From contig DQHS01000098.1 of assembly GCA_003524365.1 (NCBI GenBank), positions 1-7,860 of the forward strand: a stretch of 7,860 bases of DNA, written 5' to 3'. Every line of letters begins with the position of its first letter. Positions within the stretch are counted from its first letter, which is position 1. Positions 1 to 6,777 of the stretch are shown here, one piece after another. The notes under the pieces are model-generated. The model searched no databases and was not told where the DNA came from. It saw only the letters and a program-made list of their open reading frames with translations. The translations under genes were made by a program, and so were the position numbers. This DNA comes from Cellvibrio sp. (GTDB lineage: Bacteria > Pseudomonadota > Gammaproteobacteria > Pseudomonadales > Cellvibrionaceae).

Positions 1-86
1 CTGCTGTGATAGCGACTAAAAAAGTGGTTGATGAGTTTCATAACGCAATTTGTGTACCAGCTAATAATTCATTTAGCCGTGCGTGA
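1..86 (+). CDS. Possible 3' end of an unidentified gene, cut by window start
   Basis: Reading from base 3, the plus strand is open for 27 codons and ends with a TGA at 84-86. The last residues read ...KKVVDEFHNAICVPANN..., which is protein-like but not recognisable. The other two plus frames stop within the first 20 bases. An open stretch this short occurs by chance in roughly a quarter of random frames, so the call is weak. If real, the gene converges on nrtB, with only 30 bases between the two stop codons, and no transporter ATPase gene could then directly follow nrtB. An alternative on the minus strand is an ATG at 39-41 reading MKLINHFFSRYHS off the edge. It has no ribosome binding site and does not look like an ABC ATPase start. 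Confidence 0.3.
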   Translation, partial: AVIATKKVVDEFHNAICVPANNSFSRA

Positions 87-94
87 CCGACAGC

Positions 95-117
95 AATGGC
101 TGCCAGTGGTTGCCATT
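95..117. terminator. Small inverted repeat at the end of nrtB
   Basis: AATGGC (95-100) pairs with GCCATT (112-117) around an 11-base loop, touching the nrtB stop codon. It lies between the nrtB stop and the proposed convergent stop at 84-86. The stem is short and neither side has a proper T-tract, so it is at best a weak bidirectional terminator. Confidence 0.2.
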
Positions 118-1103
118 TAACGAACTACCGCGCTTTTATCCCAATTGACGTAAGACTGAATGGCGAGAATGGTGCGATCCAAAAAGAAACCGATCAAACC
201 AATCGTCAGCACCGCGACACAAATCCGGCTCAGCGATTCAGATGAGCCGTTCTGGAATTCATCCCACACAAATTTTCCAAGGCCAGGGTTTTGCGCAAGC
301 ATTTCGGCGGCGATCAATACCATCCACGCGATACCCAGTGAAATGCGCAGGCCGGTAAACATCATCGGAATTGACGAAGGCAACACAATTTTCATCACGT
401 GAGTAAACCAGCTAAGGCGCAACACGCGGCTCACGTTAATCAAATCTTTGCTCACGCCTGCAACACCCACGGCGGTGTTAATCATGGTTGGCCAGAGCGA
501 GCAGAGGGTGACGGTGAACATGGAGATGATGAAAGATTTTGAAAACAAGGGTGAGTCAGATACATACACGGCACTCACCACCAAGGTGATTAAAGGCAAC
601 CAGGCGAGCGGTGACACAGGTTTAAAAATTTGAATTAACGGGTTGAATGCCTGATAGAGGGGTTGGCTCAAACCAATCAAAATGCCGATGGGCACTGCAA
701 TCACGGTAGCGGCGAAAAATCCGCAGAGTACGGTGATCAAACTGGTTTGAATTTTATCAAAAAAAGTGGGGCGGCCGGAAAACTCACGCACACGGATTTC
801 GGCATCAGGATTTTTTGCCAGCAATTCAGCATTGCGTTTTTCCTGACGCGCATAAAATTCATCTTCGCGCACATTTTCCGCGCGGTATTCGTCAATCAAG
901 TTGTTCCATTGTTCGTACACTTGTTTGGGGCCGGGGAAATCGCCCAGTGACGTTTTAATGTTGGGTGCGCCTACATGCCAGAACAATAAAAATGCGAGCA
1001 GACCTATAAACGGAATTAAAACAGCGAGCACCATAGAGCGCATTTTTTCGGGAGATGGCATCTCGACGGTAATTTTTTTAAAGCGAGCGATTGCGTTGTT
1101 CAT
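117..1103 (-). CDS. nrtB: Nitrate/nitrite ABC transporter permease (NrtB family)
   Basis: This is the inner-membrane permease that passes nitrate (or a related anion) delivered by the periplasmic protein NrtA, powered by a separate ATPase. The 328-residue product has a first membrane helix at about residues 23-43. A long charged insert at about 45-118, rich in E, K and R, follows. The canonical binding-protein-dependent permease domain runs from about 120 to the end. The cytoplasmic EAA-type loop that docks the ATPase is visible at about 212-245 (GVAGVSKDL...VLPSSIP). A start 27 bases further upstream is possible, but the ATG at 1101-1103 is preferred because AGAGGA lies 6 bases ahead of it; the longer version would run through the intergenic hairpin. 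It lies 84 bp after nrtA in the same direction. The family assignment rests on the permease fold, the neighbour and remembered NrtB features. Substrate could also be cyanate, bicarbonate or taurine-like, but the NrtA partner favours nitrate. Confidence 0.9.
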   Translation of the reverse strand: MNNAIARFKKITVEMPSPEKMRSMVLAVLIPFIGLLAFLLFWHVGAPNIKTSLGDFPGPKQVYEQWNNLIDEYRAENVREDEFYARQEKRNAELLAKNPDAEIRVREFSGRPTFFDKIQTSLITVLCGFFAATVIAVPIGILIGLSQPLYQAFNPLIQIFKPVSPLAWLPLITLVVSAVYVSDSPLFSKSFIISMFTVTLCSLWPTMINTAVGVAGVSKDLINVSRVLRLSWFTHVMKIVLPSSIPMMFTGLRISLGIAWMVLIAAEMLAQNPGLGKFVWDEFQNGSSESLSRICVAVLTIGLIGFFLDRTILAIQSYVNWDKSAVVR

Positions 1104-1120
1104 ACAATTTCCTCTGGAGT

Positions 1121-1146
1121 GCGAGACCACTCGTTGGTGGTCTCGC
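1121..1146 (-). promoter_or_regulatory. Strong hairpin in the nrtA-nrtB gap
   Basis: A perfect 10-bp stem, GCGAGACCAC (1121-1130) with GTGGTCTCGC (1137-1146), encloses a 6-base loop. Read in the direction of the operon (minus strand), the hairpin is preceded by AAAAA and followed after 5 bases by the nrtB ribosome binding site, with no U-tract. It therefore should not terminate nrtAB transcription. A more likely role, by analogy with intercistronic hairpins such as malE-malF, is to protect the 3' end of nrtA mRNA so that binding protein exceeds permease. On the plus strand it is followed by TTTTT and has the shape of an intrinsic terminator against antisense transcription. Confidence 0.7.
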
Positions 1147-1187
1147 TTTTTGTGTCATGCAATTAAACTAATTCAGGTTTGGTGCGT

Positions 1188-2591
1188 TTAGAGTTTTTCA
1201 TCGCCTTTGATACCAATCGCAAACTGGTTCCGGTATTCATTCGGTTTGGTTGCATCAAATACAATGCTGTCAATGAACGTTGTTGCATTGGGTGAGCGCA
1301 CGCCAGTGATTTTTTCCAGATCAGGGAAGTCGGTAGCTTTCATGGTGCCGTCTTCAATCAAGTCGGCAACTGCCTTGCGATAAATGTCTGGCATAAATAC
1401 TTTCTTCGCCATGTCCATGTACCAGTTGTCTGGTTTAGCTTCCGGGATTTGACCCCAGCGACGCATTTGAGTCAGATACCAAACCGCATCCGAGTAGTGT
1501 GGATAAGTCGCGTTGTAGCGGAAGAACACGTTGAAATCAGGCTCTTTGCGAATATCGCCGCGCTCGTACTCAAATACACCGGTCATCGAGTTGGCGATAA
1601 CTTTGTAGTCAGCACCGACGTAATGGCCGGCAGAAATCATTTTTGCCGCCGCAGAGCGATTGGCGTTGTCGTTTTCATCGAGCCATTTACCGGCGCGAAT
1701 TAATGCTTTTACGATACGAATATGCGTGTTCGGATTTTTGTCGGCCCAGGCTTTGGTAACCCCGAATACTTTTTCAGCAACTTCGTTGCGAATATTACGG
1801 TCGGCGATTACCGGAACACCAATACCGCGAAACACGGCTTGTTGATTCCAAGGTTCGCCTACGCAATAACCGTTAATGGTGCCCGCTTCTAAAGTTGCTG
1901 GCATTTGTGGTGGTGGTGTTACTGAAATCAAAACATCGGCATTGATTTGGCCGGTGGTATCGCCTTTATGCGGTGCGTAGAAACCAGGTTTAATTCCCGC
2001 TGCTGCGAGCCAGTAGCGCAATTCATAATTGTGAGTTGATACCGGGAATACCATGCCTAATTGCATCGGTTTGCCCGCGTCTTTCATTTTTTGCACGACG
2101 GGTTTTAATGCATCGGCTTTAATCGGATGAACTGCTTTCCCATTTTCCATGGGAACATTTTTTTTCATTTGTTTCCAAATGTCGTTAGCAACAGTACAGG
2201 CGTTGCCGTTTAAATCCATGGTGAACGCGGTAACTATGTGTGCACTGGTGCCGAAGCCGATAGTTGCGCCTATGGGTTGGCCTGCGAGCATGTGGGCGCC
2301 ATCGAGTTCGCCGGTAATCACGCGGTCAAGAATCACTTTCCAGTTAGCTTGTGCTTCCAGTTCTACACTCAGACCTTCGTCTTCGAAGTAGCCATTCTCA
2401 TAAGCAACAGCGAGTGGAACCATATCGGTTAATTTAATAAAACCAAATTTTAAATTTTCTTTTTCTGCTGGGCCGGTTGCTGCTTGGGCTGAAGTGATTA
2501 ATGAAAAAGTAGCAGCAAGTGCGAAAGTGGTTTTTGCTAAAGGCTTTAATAAGCGGGAAAATTTTTTCATTGTTGTGGCTGTTTCTTTCAT
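1188..2591 (-). CDS. nrtA: Nitrate ABC transporter substrate-binding protein (NrtA/CmpA family)
   Basis: This is a periplasmic solute receptor that binds nitrate (possibly nitrite) and hands it to the NrtB permease for assimilation. The product has 467 residues, usual for the NrtA/CmpA family. Residues 1-37 form a Sec signal peptide: basic start with MKKFSRLLK, hydrophobic core, and an AQA cleavage site before A38. There is no lipobox, so it should be soluble. The mature protein opens with the family signature LKFGFIKLTDMVPL (47-60), then W84 within ANWKVILDRV, and GELDGAHMLAGQP (94-106), where ligand contacts lie in the cyanobacterial homologues. A GEPWNQQA segment and a YPHYSDAVWYL segment further on are also typical. 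The ATG at 2589-2591 is chosen because AGGAG (2598-2602) sits 6 bases before it; a longer reading to 2687 would add an unlikely N-terminus ahead of the signal peptide. It is the first gene of the nrtAB unit, behind a sigma-54-like promoter. Confidence 0.93.
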   Translation of the reverse strand: MKETATTMKKFSRLLKPLAKTTFALAATFSLITSAQAATGPAEKENLKFGFIKLTDMVPLAVAYENGYFEDEGLSVELEAQANWKVILDRVITGELDGAHMLAGQPIGATIGFGTSAHIVTAFTMDLNGNACTVANDIWKQMKKNVPMENGKAVHPIKADALKPVVQKMKDAGKPMQLGMVFPVSTHNYELRYWLAAAGIKPGFYAPHKGDTTGQINADVLISVTPPPQMPATLEAGTINGYCVGEPWNQQAVFRGIGVPVIADRNIRNEVAEKVFGVTKAWADKNPNTHIRIVKALIRAGKWLDENDNANRSAAAKMISAGHYVGADYKVIANSMTGVFEYERGDIRKEPDFNVFFRYNATYPHYSDAVWYLTQMRRWGQIPEAKPDNWYMDMAKKVFMPDIYRKAVADLIEDGTMKATDFPDLEKITGVRSPNATTFIDSIVFDATKPNEYRNQFAIGIKGDEKL

Positions 2592-3117
2592 CTCTGGCTC
2601 CTGGCGGTGGATACAAATAGCGTAAAAAAATGATGAATTTTTAAATCTGCTCGCGCTAAAAACGACTACGAAAAAATAAATTTGCAAACAAAAAAATTAA
2701 GAAAATTAAGTCGATGTAATGAATCAGTACAAACAGGTCTATTCAAACACTGTGCCAATATCGGAGGTGCACTTTAACGGCGCAGCAAAAAAGCCCTTAT
2801 CGCCACCTTTCGTTTGGTTTTGCACACCAGTGGAACACGCAAAATGAGTGTGCGTTTTTTTAGTGCCTGTTTTCGTGGGCAAGCTGTGCGCTGGTAGATG
2901 TCGAATCAGTGGATTGATGCACTTGTTTTGCGCAAACGGGGTTTTCAGTTGCGGTGCGTGCTGAAATTGTGTCATCTGCAGGAATATTTTTGGCAGTGTG
3001 GAATGAGCAAAATTCTCTTGTAGCTCACGGGTTTAGCCCGATATTGGCGAAGCGCGGGGTGCGCGAATAGCACCTATACTCAAGCTAACTTATCGCCCCG
3101 CAGCGAGCCTGATAATC
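2592..3117. other. 526-bp intergenic control region between divergent nrtA and lipoprotein gene
   Basis: No convincing gene lies here. The nrtA-proximal 140 bases (2592-2731) are A/T-rich with T-runs on the mRNA strand and would form the nrtA leader. Upstream of the sigma-54-like site, TGCAC or GTGCA elements occur at 2767-2772, 2821-2825 and 2918-2922. They resemble half-sites of the NtrC consensus (TGCAC...GTGCA), but no full palindrome is clear. On the lipoprotein side, TATACT (3075-3080) could be a -10 box, without a -35 at proper spacing. Two small adjacent stems lie at 3004-3027 (TGAGC/GCTCA) and 3029-3040 (CGGG/CCCG, partly). They do not have the hexaloop A..G pattern expected of NasT/ANTAR targets. 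Confidence 0.5.
2743..2758 (-). promoter_or_regulatory. Sigma-54 (-24/-12) promoter candidate for nrtA
   Basis: On the minus strand the site reads TTGGCAC-AGTGT-TTGA. The -24 element matches the consensus TGGCAC exactly, the 5-base spacing is correct, and the -12 element TTGA differs from TTGC at one position. It predicts transcription starting near 2731, giving a 140-base leader to nrtA. Nitrate-assimilation operons in proteobacteria are commonly RpoN/NtrC dependent, which fits the gene it serves. The imperfect -12 box leaves some doubt. Confidence 0.6.
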
Positions 3118-4275
3118 ATGAACTCAACCGGTTTTTTAGTCGTATCCCTGTGTTTTGCGCTCTGTGCCTGTTCTTCCGTGGTGCAGAAAGTCCCTTTTTT
3201 AGCGGATACGGGGCCTTTGGCAAAAGAGCTATCGGGTGAGCTGATTCTGGGGCGGCCTTATCGGCCGGAAGAGTTACCTGAGGCGGATTTGTTCGGTTTA
3301 ACGAAAGAAATGGAACACTTTGCCGAGACGGCTACCGCCGGTGCCTCGCGTAGCGATGCCAAAGCAGAAGCGCTCCACAAAGCGCTAATTACTTCTAGCA
3401 GTCTCGGTGGGCGCGGCATTACCTACAGCGCTTACGACACCATCACCGGTATTGATGCGTTCGAACGGCGCGAGGCAAACTGCATAAGCTACACGCTCTT
3501 GTTTGTCGCTATGGCGCGTCATCTGGGTTTAAAGGCCGAAGTGAACGAGGTGATCTTGCCGCCCACCTGGGATATGCGCGCAACGGATACCTATTTGCTG
3601 ATGCGCCACGTCAACGCCAAGGTGTTTATGCCGCGCCCTAACAGAAGTTTTATTCGTGTCATTGGCACGGCGGATGTGAGCGATATAGTGGTCGATCTGG
3701 AAATGCGCCGCTTTCGACCGTACTACAAACAACAAATAATCGACAAGGATCTGGTGGCCGCCCAGTTTTATTCCAATCGCGGAATGGAGCTGGCAGCCGA
3801 GGGCGATGTGCGCGCGGGATTTTTGTATCTGCGCAAAGCCTTGTTGATGAGCCAGCAGGCGAGTTATATCTGGAGTAACTTCGGCAGTGTGTATCGTCGC
3901 CAGAAATTATTGCCAGAGGCTGAAGTGATTTACTTACACGGTTTAAGCATCAATCCGCGCGATTACAACATCATGCATAATCTTGCTGGCCTGTATACAG
4001 AAATGGGCAAGGTTGAGCAGAGCGAGTACTACCAAAAACGCGTGCGCGCCTATCGCAATGCCAACCCCTATTACATGTTCAAGCGCGCGGAAGAGGCCCT
4101 GGAGAAAGGTGATCTCAAGGAGGCATTGGTGCTGATTAAAAAGGCGATCAAAAAAGAGGGAAGTGAAGCGCGCTTCTATCGCCTCGCTGCTGATATTTAT
4201 GACCAGCTCGGCGATAAAGAAAATGCCGAACACATGCGCGATAAGCTGTATCAGTTGAGCACGATTCGGTTTTGA
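3118..4275 (+). CDS. Lipoprotein with transglutaminase-like domain and C-terminal TPR repeats
   Basis: The 385-residue product starts with a short hydrophobic segment ending in LCAC-S, so C18 is the probable lipidated cysteine, and the protein would be anchored in the outer or inner membrane facing the periplasm. Residues about 85-200 look like a transglutaminase-like (papain-fold) domain: C122 in EANCISY at the start of a helix, H164 in LMRHVNAKV, and D193 in VVDLE form a plausible Cys-His-Asp triad. From about 213 on there are around five TPR-like helical repeats, including ASYIWSNFGSVYRRQ, YNIMHNLAGLYTEMGK and PYYMFKRAEEALEKGD, ending in RFYRLAADIYDQLGD. TPRs suggest a protein-binding or scaffold role. 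The substrate is unknown, and it is unclear whether the fold is a peptidase, cross-linker or pseudoenzyme. The start codon lacks a strong ribosome binding site, but the signal peptide fits. It is followed 77 bp later by a diguanylate cyclase in the same direction. Confidence 0.85.
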   Translation: MNSTGFLVVSLCFALCACSSVVQKVPFLADTGPLAKELSGELILGRPYRPEELPEADLFGLTKEMEHFAETATAGASRSDAKAEALHKALITSSSLGGRGITYSAYDTITGIDAFERREANCISYTLLFVAMARHLGLKAEVNEVILPPTWDMRATDTYLLMRHVNAKVFMPRPNRSFIRVIGTADVSDIVVDLEMRRFRPYYKQQIIDKDLVAAQFYSNRGMELAAEGDVRAGFLYLRKALLMSQQASYIWSNFGSVYRRQKLLPEAEVIYLHGLSINPRDYNIMHNLAGLYTEMGKVEQSEYYQKRVRAYRNANPYYMFKRAEEALEKGDLKEALVLIKKAIKKEGSEARFYRLAADIYDQLGDKENAEHMRDKLYQLSTIRF

Positions 4276-4352
4276 TTTTTACCGATTAACTAAATAGGCC
4301 ATTTGAGTCTGTGCTGTAGAATTCAACAAACCACACACAAAAGGCGCATCCA

Positions 4353-6056
4353 TTGTTTAAACACAATAGCTTTAGGGTAAGGCTCGCTCTGTGGTTTGGC
4401 GGCTTGTCATTGTTTACCTTGCTCAGCGTGGGTATTTACGCTGGCTTGCTCACCACCGCACAAATCAAGGTTACGGCGGGCGAATCCGTCTATGCCAATG
4501 CAATGGCTGCCGCCGAATTATTAGGCGCAAACCTGCGCGAGCGCGAGATGGAAATTGTATTGCTCAGTCAGGCCCCGCATTTTGTGCGCGGGGATTTAAG
4601 TAGCCCTGATCTGCTGGCGTCACTTGAGCGCCGCCGAATGCTGCGCAGTGAATTTGCATGGTTGGGTGTGGCAGATGTGACCGGCAAAGTGATTCAGGCC
4701 AGCGATAATATGCTCGTCAACGAATCTGTCGCACAGCGCCCCTGGTTTATTGCCGGATTAAAGGGCGTTTTTACCGGCGATGTACATGAAGCCTTGTTGC
4801 TCGCCAAACTCTTGCCGAATTCCGATAGCACTGAACCCTTACGCTTTATCGATTTCGCCGCACCCATCCGCAATAAAGAGGGGCAAGTCATTGGTGTGGT
4901 TGCTGCACATGCGCACTGGAATTGGGTGACAGAAACCGTGCAGCGGGTTGCCAATCGCCGTGAACGCGATAGCGGTTCAGAAATTCTTATCGTCAGTGAT
5001 ACGGGTAACGTGCTTTATCCTCAGGCATTGGCTGGTGTTAGTCGCCTCCCCGACAATTTATCCGGCAACAAAAATTTTTCGAAAAGCTATTCGAAAAATT
5101 ACTCGATAGTCACCTGGGATGATGGGCGCCAATATTTGACCAGTCAGGTATCGGTAGATGCGAGCGCTAATACCCATTTCGGTTGGCGAATTGTAGTGCG
5201 TCAACCGTTGGAAAATGCATTGGCGCCGGTGTACGCCACCTATTGGCATTTTTTGATTCTCGCATTCATTGCGACGATATTGTTTTCTCTATTGGCGTGG
5301 CGCCTCGCCCAAAGTGTCAGTAAACCCATTGAGCAACTTGCCGCCGCTGCGCGCAGCATCAAGCTCCACACCACCGCACCGCGCTACCCAACCGGCAACA
5401 ACTTGCGTGAAGTTGCGGAGTTGAGTAACGCCATGCAATCCATGACTGAATCTTTACTCACGCGCGAGCGCGAACTGGAATTACTGAATCAAACGCTGGA
5501 GCAACAAGTATTGCAGCGCACGGAAGCCTTGGCTGCTGCGAATAAACAATTGGAACACCTCGCCAAAACTGATCCTCTTACCGGCGTTAACAATCGCCGT
5601 TCGTTTGATGAAAAACTGGCAGACTGTGTACGCATGGGGCAGCGCACCGGCCACGGCTTTTCACTTTTATTGCTCGATGCTGATCACTTCAAAAAAGTAA
5701 ATGACAACCACGGCCACCCGGTAGGCGACGCCGTATTGCAGCAAATCGCTCGCGTAATTAAAGATAATATCCGCACGACCGATTTTGTCGCGCGTTACGG
5801 TGGTGAAGAGTTTGCGGTAATTTTGCCAAACTCCCCCAATGCCATCGCCGTTAGCACCGTCGCTGAAAAAATTCGCAGCGCAATTGAAACCGCCACCTTC
5901 CCCGATGTCGGCCACATGACCATGAGCATCGGCAGCAGCGCCTGGCACCCCTACGAACCTAACGCAACCGCCGTTATACAACGCACCGATGAAGCCTTGT
6001 ATACAGCAAAAGCAGCGGGTCGTAATTGTGTGGTTGGGTTTAGGGAAAGTGATTAA
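4353..6056 (+). CDS. Membrane diguanylate cyclase: Cache-type sensor, HAMP, GGDEF
   Basis: It makes cyclic di-GMP from two GTP in response to a periplasmic signal. Over its 567 residues the order is: TM helix about 11-33; periplasmic double-Cache-like sensor about 40-290, with WLGVADVTGKVIQASDN and PIRNKEGQVIGVVAAH typical of that fold; TM helix about 297-319; HAMP about 320-372; coiled coil about 370-402; GGDEF domain about 405-565. The active-site motif is GGEEF (483-487). The product-inhibition I-site R474-T-T-D477 lies the correct 5 residues ahead of it. DPLTGVNNRRSFDE and LDADHFKKVNDNHGH are intact, so it should be active and feedback-inhibited. The start is TTG (4353-4355): an in-frame TAG at 4317-4319 excludes earlier starts, the first in-frame ATG would lose the first TM helix, and AAGG lies about 9 bases upstream. 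The signal sensed is not evident. Possible co-transcription with the upstream TPR lipoprotein; TAGAAT (4317-4322) is a weak alternative -10. Confidence 0.94.
   Translation: MFKHNSFRVRLALWFGGLSLFTLLSVGIYAGLLTTAQIKVTAGESVYANAMAAAELLGANLREREMEIVLLSQAPHFVRGDLSSPDLLASLERRRMLRSEFAWLGVADVTGKVIQASDNMLVNESVAQRPWFIAGLKGVFTGDVHEALLLAKLLPNSDSTEPLRFIDFAAPIRNKEGQVIGVVAAHAHWNWVTETVQRVANRRERDSGSEILIVSDTGNVLYPQALAGVSRLPDNLSGNKNFSKSYSKNYSIVTWDDGRQYLTSQVSVDASANTHFGWRIVVRQPLENALAPVYATYWHFLILAFIATILFSLLAWRLAQSVSKPIEQLAAAARSIKLHTTAPRYPTGNNLREVAELSNAMQSMTESLLTRERELELLNQTLEQQVLQRTEALAAANKQLEHLAKTDPLTGVNNRRSFDEKLADCVRMGQRTGHGFSLLLLDADHFKKVNDNHGHPVGDAVLQQIARVIKDNIRTTDFVARYGGEEFAVILPNSPNAIAVSTVAEKIRSAIETATFPDVGHMTMSIGSSAWHPYEPNATAVIQRTDEALYTAKAAGRNCVVGFRESD
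5073..5100. repeat. Perfect 10-bp inverted repeat inside the diguanylate cyclase gene
   Basis: AATTTTTCGA (5073-5082) and TCGAAAAATT (5091-5100) are perfect reverse complements around an 8-base loop. The stretch encodes a repetitive NFSKSYSKNYS segment of the periplasmic sensor (about residues 241-251). It is A/T-rich and could be only a by-product of the repeated peptide. Confidence 0.55.
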
Positions 6057-6229
6057 ACCAAGCCATTTAATTTCTATTGGTGTAAAGAGTGGTAATTCTA
6101 CTTGCGAGCAATAGTTGTTATTTAGCTCATCTGTGCTTCAAACAGTTGATTGCTTTTGTGGAGCGATATAGGAATCAAAGCCGAAGTTGCTGGAGATAGC
6201 GCAAATACCCGTAGGTTGCTGGTGAGTTT

Positions 6230-6242
6230 ACGAACCGCAACA
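6230..6242 (+). repeat. Left arm of a 13-bp inverted repeat around the accessory segment
   Basis: ACGAACCGCAACA here is the exact reverse complement of 7843-7855. The arms lie 1.6 kb apart and bracket the Cys-rich and HEPN genes. One such 13-mer pair is expected by chance about 0.5 times in a window of this size, so the link to a mobile element is tentative. Confidence 0.3.
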
Positions 6243-6368
6243 GCAGTTAAGGTTGGTAGCGTGCCCGTAGAGGGCGTGCGCGGGGCTAAAGAGTCGGCGC
6301 TATATATTTCCCAAAACTCCCCGCTTAAATTGATAAGCCTATGAAAGTTGGGATATTTTTTGATAGCC

Positions 6369-6397
6369 TTGGAGAAATTAGGACGGAGAGATATAGT
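6369..6397 (+). promoter_or_regulatory. Sigma-70-like promoter candidate for the Cys-rich small gene
   Basis: TTGGAG (6369-6374) and TATAGT (6392-6397) are separated by exactly 17 bases. The -10 matches consensus in 5 of 6 positions, the -35 in 3 of 6. Transcription would start near 6404, inside a longer reading frame that begins at 6341, and so supports translation from the ATG at 6428. Confidence 0.4.
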
Positions 6398-6427
6398 CAG
6401 AACAATTTAAACTGTTATGGAATCAAA

Positions 6428-6745
6428 ATGTCAGTTCAAGAATCTCTCATAAGAAAAATTGAACAAGAAGAAGCCGACGTAAAGCGACTTGGTATTAATG
6501 TAAGGTATCTATGTTTTTGTTCAGCATGCAAGCATCATAATTACCTTTTAGGCAAGCTGCTTACTATTGAAGAAATTAAGGTCGTATATTTTTCTAGTGA
6601 ATTTCCGGACGACTGCAGGTGTGCAATTAGTCAAATTCTGGTTGATACACACGGGAATCGTATTCATGCCGGTATTGTAGACAAAGTGAAAAATACAACA
6701 TTAAAAAACTCTATAAGTGAAAAATTTATAGGTAATAATCCATAA
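6428..6745 (+). CDS. Small Cys-rich protein with phage Mu gpF/SPP1 gp7-like C-terminal motif
   Basis: This protein of about 105 residues is not recognised with certainty. A charged helical N-terminus (about 5-21) is followed by C31-x-x-C34, then HHNYLLGK (36-43), a hydrophobic strand, and P60-DDC63-R-C65-AI. The spacing and order CxxC...H...GK...P..CRC resembles the cysteine-rich C-terminal module of phage minor head/head-morphogenesis proteins (Mu gpF, SPP1 gp7), here without the large preceding head domain. Four cysteines could bind zinc; C29 is a fifth. No signal peptide or membrane helix is seen. The ATG at 6428 is chosen because a promoter-like pair lies just upstream and a weak GGAA precedes it; the frame also permits a start at 6341 (134 residues), overlapping a doubtful upstream frame as ATGA. 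It is A/T-rich and followed 140 bp later by a HEPN-type gene. It could be a relic of a prophage gene, an antitoxin or a toxin domain. Confidence 0.6.
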   Translation: MSVQESLIRKIEQEEADVKRLGINVRYLCFCSACKHHNYLLGKLLTIEEIKVVYFSSEFPDDCRCAISQILVDTHGNRIHAGIVDKVKNTTLKNSISEKFIGNNP

Positions 6746-6777
6746 TAAATCGCGTCAGGCTCTAAAATTATTTTTGC

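Larger units (their letters stand above)
6057..6427. other. Intergenic stretch with short repeats, no convincing gene
   Basis: This 371-bp stretch follows the diguanylate cyclase. GTTGCTGG occurs twice (6187-6194, 6215-6222), CCCGTAG twice (6208-6214, 6264-6270), and GTTGC at 6215-6219 can pair with GCAAC at 6237-6241. A 64-codon reading frame (TTG at 6150 to TGA at 6344) crosses it; its stop overlaps an ATG at 6341 as ATGA, but it lacks a ribosome binding site and a recognisable product. The stretch could be a relic of a mobile element end or an insertion junction, since base composition turns clearly A/T-rich just beyond. Confidence 0.4.

Noticed and set aside
2592..2687. N-terminal extension of nrtA to an ATG at 2687
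   Set aside because: It would put 32 aromatic-rich residues before a good signal peptide, while AGGAG lies 6 bases before the ATG at 2591.
2833..2868. Small stem ACGCA/TGCGT followed by a T-run as a plus-strand terminator
   Set aside because: The stem is only 5 bp with a 9-base loop, and no plus-strand gene lies upstream to terminate.
2904..2916. IHF-like site AATCAGTGGATTG
   Set aside because: It has one mismatch and lies about 175-185 bases upstream of the predicted start, so it is not well placed; chance matches are common.
2739..2975. 78-codon minus-strand frame upstream of nrtA
   Set aside because: It has no ribosome binding site and an unfamiliar product, and it runs across the sigma-54-like promoter. 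It is better explained as chance open frame in the control region.
6341..6427. Start of the Cys-rich gene at the ATG at 6341
   Set aside because: There is no ribosome binding site, and the first 29 residues overlap a promoter-like pair. Kept only as an alternative.
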